From IMG/VR virus record IMGVR_UViG_3300017987_004248, positions 1-26,820 of that record: a stretch of DNA of 26,820 nucleotides. One strand, 5' to 3'. Positions 22,502 to 26,820 of this stretch are shown here, one piece after another (positions within the stretch are counted from its first letter, which is position 1; each line of letters begins with the position of its first letter). The position numbers were made by a program, and so were the translations under genes. The notes beneath the pieces are model-generated. The model searched no databases, was not told the origin of the DNA, and worked only from the letters and a program-made list of their open reading frames with translations. Source of the stretch: a virus.

Positions 22502-23870
22502 ACAAATCGAAAATAAATTAAACGAAACGGTCAATACCATTGAGCAGGCAGTTGAAGACATACGTACCAATAAGGCCAGCCGCCAGGAAGTCGTCGAACT
22601 AATCGATGACCGCACCAAATCCGACAAGGAGATGCTCGAAGCCACCAAGACCGACATTGAAACGCTCAATACCGGCATCGCTGAAATGAAGGAAGCTACC
22701 GATGCCCTGCAGACCCAGGTTCGCACGCTCAGTAAGGCCGGCATAACCGCCCGACTCGGCACTAAGAACAACTACAAGGGCTACTTCTCCTCTCCGGCCG
22801 AAGCAAAGGCCTTTGCTCTGCTTATTATGGCCGCGACCACGTGCCATTCAAGGGTCTCCGAGCATCACGACAGGGCCAAAAAGGCGCTGGACGATATAGG
22901 TCTCGAGCCGCACTGGCTGAATGCCGATGGACGCAAGGCGATGACCGGCTCTTCTCAGACCGGCGGCGGTGCCCTTGTCACCGTCGAGCAGATACCGACT
23001 ATCATGATGCTGCTGGAGCAATACGGTAAATTCCGCGCTAACGCCCAGGTTATGCCGATGGGGGCCGGCCAGACCCTGACGCCCAAGATTGACGGACTGT
23101 TGGCCGTTACCTGCCCGGGCGAGGGCGGCACGATTAACGAGCAAGATCCGGAGATTGATATTGTATCGCTGCTGCCGAAGACTCTCAGTGCCATAACCTG
23201 CTACAGTATGGAGCTCGAAGACGACTCTTTAGTCGCCCTGGGTGAAATGCTGGCCGGCCTGTTCGCCCGCAGCTTCGCTTACTATGAGGATTTATGCGGA
23301 TTCAAAGGCGATGGCACCAGCACCTATTTCGGCTACACAGGTATCGCAGGCGCCCTTCGTGCCGTCGATGCCACCATCGCCAATATCAAGTCTCTCGTGG
23401 TCGGGGCCGGTAACGCCTACAGCGAGCTGACCCTTGCCAACTTCGAAGAGGTTGCAGGCACAGCACCTGTTATAGCAGAAGACGAGTTCCTCAAGTGGTA
23501 CGTCCATAAGTATTTCTTCTGGACGGTTATGGTTAAATTGGCCCTGGCCGCCGGCAGTGGCACTGCAACTGAAATCCTTACCGGCCAGGCTCTGAAGCAA
23601 AAGACGTATTTGGGCTACTCTGTCGAGTTTGCCCAGGTAATGCCCAAGGCCGAGGCCAACAGCCAGATCTGCGCACTGCTGGCTAACCTCAAGCAGGGTG
23701 CGATACTTGGCACTCGCGGCGGGATTGAGTTTGCCACATCGTCCGAGCGATACTTCGAGAAGGGCGTTATTGGTGTTCGAGGCCGCGACCGCATCGCCAT
23801 CAACGCCCACGGTGTCGGCGATACGACCGATGCCGGCCCTATCTGCGCCCTGATTACCGCTGCATCGTAG
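22491..23870 (+). CDS. Major capsid protein, HK97 fold
   Basis: This 459-aa protein has a charged coiled-coil N-terminus (about 1-88, QIENKLNETVNTIEQAVEDI, IETLNTGIAEMKEATDALQ), as in HK97 delta domains removed by the protease. The body follows: NNYKGYFSSPAEAKAFAL, QTGGGALVTVEQIPTIMMLLEQ (N-arm region), then FAYYEDLCGFKGDGTSTYFGYTGIAG and the P/A-domain end ATSSERYFEKGVIGVRGRDRI. ATG 22491 is chosen over the frame start at 22473 because GGAGGT lies 8 nt upstream. It is the main shell protein. Confidence 0.92.
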   Translation: MTPEQIENKLNETVNTIEQAVEDIRTNKASRQEVVELIDDRTKSDKEMLEATKTDIETLNTGIAEMKEATDALQTQVRTLSKAGITARLGTKNNYKGYFSSPAEAKAFALLIMAATTCHSRVSEHHDRAKKALDDIGLEPHWLNADGRKAMTGSSQTGGGALVTVEQIPTIMMLLEQYGKFRANAQVMPMGAGQTLTPKIDGLLAVTCPGEGGTINEQDPEIDIVSLLPKTLSAITCYSMELEDDSLVALGEMLAGLFARSFAYYEDLCGFKGDGTSTYFGYTGIAGALRAVDATIANIKSLVVGAGNAYSELTLANFEEVAGTAPVIAEDEFLKWYVHKYFFWTVMVKLALAAGSGTATEILTGQALKQKTYLGYSVEFAQVMPKAEANSQICALLANLKQGAILGTRGGIEFATSSERYFEKGVIGVRGRDRIAINAHGVGDTTDAGPICALITAAS

Positions 23871-23884
23871 TGCAGTGAATTGGC

Positions 23885-23914
23885 TGTTCGTTGTTGGTCG
23901 ATGAACAACGAACA
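23885..23914 (+). repeat. Perfect 11-bp hairpin after the capsid gene
   Basis: TGTTCGTTGTT (23885-23895) pairs perfectly with AACAACGAACA (23904-23914) around an 8-nt loop. It starts 15 nt past the capsid stop and 41 nt before the next ATG. It has no U-tract, so it is more likely an mRNA-stabilising or partially terminating element that lets capsid message exceed downstream messages (inference). Confidence 0.5.
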
Positions 23915-23954
23915 ATAAACTAAAAAACGATGAACTTATTCGAAAGGAAAAGCG

Positions 23955-24428
23955 ATGGATTTAAGAGCAATGTTAAAGGCCATGAAGCTCGGCTTAGTGC
24001 TCCCGCCGCAATTGAAGGATGACGGTGATTTCGCCGGCAACACTTACTTCGACACCCTGGGGCTTGCAGCTGTTATGTTTGTATTTTTAGTCGGCACTAC
24101 CGATGTAGCAGCCGGTGACGCCGTTGGCTCGACCGCCGAAGGTACGGCACCTTTAATTGAGGAATGCGACACCACCGGCGGCGCTTATACCGCTGTCACC
24201 AGCGCCGCCCTGGCCGATTCCATCCAGCACGATGAAGATGACAGTCTCTTCGGAATCTTCGTCGACTTGGCCAAGACCCATAAACGCTATATGCGGGCAC
24301 AGGCCCCGCATTCGGCAGCCGGCGCTGTAAACGGTTCGAACCTTGCCATTTTGGCAATCGGCTTTCCGAGCAATGTAATGCCGAGAACTGCAGCCGAGAT
24401 GGGCCTTACCGAGCTTATTGAAGCTTAA
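23955..24428 (+). CDS. Putative capsid decoration protein
   Basis: In this 157-aa protein, a short basic N-terminus (LRAMLKAMKLGLVLPPQLKDDG) is followed by a beta-rich, Ala/Thr/Asp-rich body (LAAVMFVFLVGTTDVAAGDAVGS, DSLFGIFVDLAKTHKRYMRAQAPH, LAILAIGFPSNVM). The strand texture and its position immediately after the major capsid gene suggest a head decoration or stabilisation protein. No family signature is certain. The hydrophobic strands are too short for membrane segments. ATG 23955 follows AAGGA. Confidence 0.5.
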   Translation: MDLRAMLKAMKLGLVLPPQLKDDGDFAGNTYFDTLGLAAVMFVFLVGTTDVAAGDAVGSTAEGTAPLIEECDTTGGAYTAVTSAALADSIQHDEDDSLFGIFVDLAKTHKRYMRAQAPHSAAGAVNGSNLAILAIGFPSNVMPRTAAEMGLTELIEA

Positions 24429-24457
24429 GAGCAGGGCCTTTATAGCGAACGTTAACG

Positions 24458-24485
24458 CCTGCCCGCCGCTTAGTCGGCGGGCAGG
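24458..24485 (+). terminator. Perfect 11-bp GC-rich hairpin
   Basis: CCTGCCCGCCG (24458-24468) pairs perfectly with CGGCGGGCAGG (24475-24485) around a 6-nt loop. It starts 30 nt after the decoration candidate and 67 nt before the next gene. On the + strand an A-rich run, not a U-tract, follows. It may be a barrier or processing site dividing the head operon, or a weak terminator. Confidence 0.4.
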
Positions 24486-24524
24486 TATTGATAAAAAAAA
24501 CCTAAAAAAAAAGAAAGGTGTATT

Positions 24525-25406
24525 ATGTGGATAAAGATGAAATCGACTTGCGAAGGCTCGGCCGGCATGTTCATAAAGGGCGATAAGTACGACCTGCCGC
24601 CCGGTGTTGTCAAGCTGCTTCCTAAAGGCGAGTACGAAGATATCTGCGCCCCCTGGGACGAACACAAAGATGAAGATGCGGCCCGCCTGTACTCTCTGCA
24701 GGGCCAGTTGGAAGGCCTTCGGTCGAAGGCTGAGCGATTGGCAAATGAAATCGAAGCCGACCGGCGGAAGGCCGACAAGCTCGTCGCCGAATCCGCCCAA
24801 ACACAGGCCATTGCTGATGAGGCTGGAATAACAGCCAAAAAGGCTGTTGACGATGCTCAAAAAGAAAACGCCACTGATGACGACAAACGCGAAGCCCTTC
24901 GGATGGCACGCATTGACGAGATAAAAGATGCGCAGGATATGAAGGTTAAGGCCCTGCTGCAGGTCCAGCTCGCAGAAATCCGTCTTAAGGTGCTTGATGC
25001 CGGTGACGTCCAAACCGAAATCGAGCAGGTCGAATCTCAAATCGCCGAACTAACAGCCAAGGCCGCCGAGAAAAAGGCCAAGGCTGAAGCGGAGGCTAGG
25101 CCCAAGGCCGATGCCGAAGCAAAGGCAAAGGAAGATGTCGAATCAAAGGCCAAAGCCGCCGCCGAGGCCAAAGCAAAGAAAACCGCAGCCGCCCGGGCCG
25201 AGCTCGATAAGAAGGCTAAGGCCGGCGAAAAAGAAGCCGCCGACAAGCTGCTCGGCAATATTACCGATGTCGCCGACCCTCAGCCCGAAACTACAGATCA
25301 GGAAAAGGCAAAAGATAATGCAGGAAAAAAACAAACGCAAAAGCAATCGGCCGACCGAAAGCCGAAAGGCCCAAAGAGCGCCAAAAGACAAACAGTTTCG
25401 CCCTGA
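24525..25406 (+). CDS. Long coiled-coil, Ala/Lys/Glu-rich protein
   Basis: This 293-aa protein has a globular-looking N-terminus (about 1-50, KGDKYDLPPGVVKLLPKGEY), a form seen in small phage head-tail accessory domains. It is followed by continuous heptad-like helix from about 53 to 235, turning into KA/EA repeats (KAEAEARPKADAEAKAKEDV) like TolA or IgA-binding-type stalks. The C-terminus is basic and disordered (KPKGPKSAKRQTVSP). It could be a scaffold, a DNA-condensing internal head protein or a structural stalk; context favours a virion role. ATG 24525 follows AAAGG. Confidence 0.6.
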   Translation: MWIKMKSTCEGSAGMFIKGDKYDLPPGVVKLLPKGEYEDICAPWDEHKDEDAARLYSLQGQLEGLRSKAERLANEIEADRRKADKLVAESAQTQAIADEAGITAKKAVDDAQKENATDDDKREALRMARIDEIKDAQDMKVKALLQVQLAEIRLKVLDAGDVQTEIEQVESQIAELTAKAAEKKAKAEAEARPKADAEAKAKEDVESKAKAAAEAKAKKTAAARAELDKKAKAGEKEAADKLLGNITDVADPQPETTDQEKAKDNAGKKQTQKQSADRKPKGPKSAKRQTVSP

Positions 25407-25476
25407 AAAGCCGGCCGGTAACTACCGTACAAAGTAGCTTTAACAAGCAGTTAAATCTTTTTTAAGGAGCCGTGAT

Positions 25477-25683
25477 ATGGCTAAAAAAAAGAGTGTGCCA
25501 AACTCTTATATCACCAACATGGAACACTTGCTCAAGCTGGAAAGGAACCGCCTTGCTGTTATAAAAAATAGTCTCAAGGGTGATAAGCGTGAGCATGATT
25601 TACTTACGAAACAAATCAAGCTCCGGGAGAAATACGTAGAGCTCGTTAAGGCCTCTATCGAATTAGGTGTCAAGCCGATTTAA
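25477..25683 (+). CDS. Small basic helical protein
   Basis: This 68-aa, Lys-rich protein is predicted as two helices: ITNMEHLLKLERNRLAVIKNSL and EHDLLTKQIKLREKYVELVKASI. No family is recognised. It has a strong AAGGAG 7-8 nt before ATG 25477. It lies between the coiled-coil protein and the connector, a common place for small assembly proteins. Confidence 0.55.
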   Translation: MAKKKSVPNSYITNMEHLLKLERNRLAVIKNSLKGDKREHDLLTKQIKLREKYVELVKASIELGVKPI

Positions 25684-25734
25684 AGGCCTACAAAAAAGAC
25701 CACAACATATAATCTGTGTAACAGGTATGTAAAA

Positions 25735-26688
25735 ATGGGTGAATTAGTCTCTAAAACATCTTCGGCCGTCGCCGTCGATGAGAACCTGACCACTCTTATT
25801 GACTGGGTCAATATCGAGCATGTCTCCGGCTTTACTGTAATTATAGATAACGCCGGCGGCGGTAGTGCCGACGACATTACCGATGTCCAGATAGATACCT
25901 CCAATGATGGTGGTACCACGGTAAGTACCGACCAGCACGCCGGCGTGCCCGCCGTCCCTATCGCTTCGGCCAAGGCCTCCGTAGGCACCTTTACCGAAAC
26001 TGCTAATTTCGTCCGCGTCCGCGCCCTCTGCGCAGCCGGCACCGATACCACCGCCGATGTTGTTCTGCTGGCTGATACGGCTGCCGCCCGGATCTGTACG
26101 CTTACCGATGTAAAGGACCGGCTCGGCTTATCTACTACCGACCACGACTCGATGCTCTGTCGATTAATCTTGAACCTGGAAGACATCTTTAATTCCTATT
26201 GCTCGAGGACCCTCATCCTGAACTCTGTCGATGTCACCGAGTACTATACCGGCGGCAGCGCCCACCTGAAACTCAAGCGATATCCGGTAGTCTCGATTAC
26301 CTCTATCAAGGTTGCAGTCGATTACGATTTTACCTCGGCGACCGCTTTAACCGCCGACTCCGATTACCGCCTCATCGACGGCGGCAAAAAAGGTATTTTA
26401 TACAGGCTTTATTCTAACTGGTACGAGTTCGACGACTCCATCCAGGTAATCTATAAGGGCGGCTATTGCTCCGCCGGCCAGACGCCTGGCAGTGGTGAAT
26501 TTGCACTGCCGAACGATTTGCGAGAGGCGGCCATCGAGCAGGTATCGTTTTTATTCAAGAGAAGGGACGATATCGGCCTGGCCTCCGTTGGCTTCGAAGG
26601 AGGCTCAATCAATAAATTTTCACCGATGGATTTACTGCCTATGGTTCAGAAGGTTTTGGATGATTACGTAAGGCGCAGCCTGCCATGA
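25735..26688 (+). CDS. Head-tail connector (gp6-like) with extra N-terminal beta domain
   Basis: In this 317-aa protein, residues of about 123-310 match HK97 gp6/SPP1 gp15-type connectors: LTDVKDRLGLSTTDHDSMLCRLILNLEDIFNSYCSRTL, then TEYYTGGSAHLKLKRYPVVSITSI, and the C-terminal helix ALPNDLREAAIEQVSFLFKRRDD. It stacks under the portal to close the head. The first 118 residues are not part of the usual connector: VAVDENLTTLIDWVNIEHVSGFTVIIDNAGG reads as a beta sandwich, giving a two-domain protein about twice the usual length. Its TGA overlaps the next ATG. Confidence 0.82.
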   Translation: MGELVSKTSSAVAVDENLTTLIDWVNIEHVSGFTVIIDNAGGGSADDITDVQIDTSNDGGTTVSTDQHAGVPAVPIASAKASVGTFTETANFVRVRALCAAGTDTTADVVLLADTAAARICTLTDVKDRLGLSTTDHDSMLCRLILNLEDIFNSYCSRTLILNSVDVTEYYTGGSAHLKLKRYPVVSITSIKVAVDYDFTSATALTADSDYRLIDGGKKGILYRLYSNWYEFDDSIQVIYKGGYCSAGQTPGSGEFALPNDLREAAIEQVSFLFKRRDDIGLASVGFEGGSINKFSPMDLLPMVQKVLDDYVRRSLP

Positions 26689-26820
26689 TGATTCAATTAC
26701 AGATGGGTCCGAATTTTGTGAAGGCAGTCGATGAGCTGTCCTCAATGGGCACCGCCGTAATCGAGGCCTGCTCGGAGGGCCTGGCCGTCGGCGTCAAAAC
26801 CGCTGCAAGTAATGTAAGTA
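26685..26820 (+). CDS. Truncated head-tail/virion morphogenesis protein
   Basis: This gene runs off the right edge; 45 codons are visible. ATGATG at 26685 overlaps the connector stop by 4 nt, and either ATG may start. The visible part (GPNFVKAVDELSSMGTAVIEACSEGLAVGVKTAASNV) is helical and consistent with HK97 gp10-like or Mu virion-morphogenesis proteins that follow the connector, but is too short to decide. Confidence 0.5.
   Translation, partial: MMIQLQMGPNFVKAVDELSSMGTAVIEACSEGLAVGVKTAASNVS

Noticed and set aside
24153-25040. Minus-strand open frame of 295 codons
   Set aside because: It is antisense to the decoration candidate and the coiled-coil gene, crosses their intergenic hairpin and shows no family features.
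1-26820. CRISPR arrays, tRNA or rRNA genes
   Set aside because: No regularly spaced direct repeats and no cloverleaf or rRNA-like stretches were seen on either strand.

Overview
The window is most of a Mu-like transposable tailed-phage genome (prophage, or phage contig), with the left edge possibly reaching into flanking DNA and the right edge cutting the structural operon. The identifying genes are a MuA-type DDE transposase with a MuB-type AAA+ target-selection ATPase, a Mu Gam-like DNA-end-binding protein, a Mu gp16-like protein, Mu gp25/gp26/gp27-like small proteins, a Mu gp28-type terminase, a portal protein carrying a MuF domain, a prohead protease, an HK97-fold capsid protein and a gp6-like head-tail connector. 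The host cannot be named from sequence alone. Shine-Dalgarno-led, translationally coupled genes and a signal-peptide lipoprotein point to an ordinary bacterium, probably with a Gram-negative-type envelope. Coding GC is near or above 50 percent in the late genes. The HNH gene at the left edge and the central control region are clearly AT-richer.

Layout. 1-348: an AT-rich non-coding edge with a near-consensus sigma70 promoter followed by a foldable leader. 349-876 (+): an HNH endonuclease-like gene. 959-7371 (minus): a tightly coupled host-interaction module of fibre/baseplate-like proteins, a LamG/FN3 protein, a trypsin-fold serine peptidase, an unknown acidic protein and a GT2/GT27-like glycosyltransferase. 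7373-14344 (minus): early genes, which read from right to left as an RHH regulator, a lytic-transglycosylase-like exported protein, two zinc-ribbon proteins, MuA, MuB, small proteins, gp16-like, Gam and further small proteins. 14345-14502: a divergent AT-rich control region with repeated TTTTATGGT words. 14503-17383 (+): a second small regulator, then a lysis/accessory cluster (two-TM holin-like protein, lipoprotein, DUF1353-like protein, gp25- and gp26-like proteins) containing a strong intrinsic terminator. 17387-26820 (+): DNA packaging and head genes (small terminase, large terminase, portal-MuF fusion, protease, capsid, a decoration candidate, coiled-coil protein, connector and a truncated next gene).

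The genes divide into an early leftward unit for replicative transposition and control and a late rightward unit for lysis, packaging and head assembly. The fibre, peptidase and glycosyltransferase module is attached to the far end of the leftward unit rather than following the tail genes. The most notable observations are these: the large terminase has no ATG/GTG/TTG start before its ATPase domain, so it needs either an ATC start or a -1 frameshift from the small terminase gene; a peptidase and a DxH-altered glycosyltransferase lie in the fibre module; there is a structured leader in front of the HNH gene; and several intergenic hairpins lack U-tracts.
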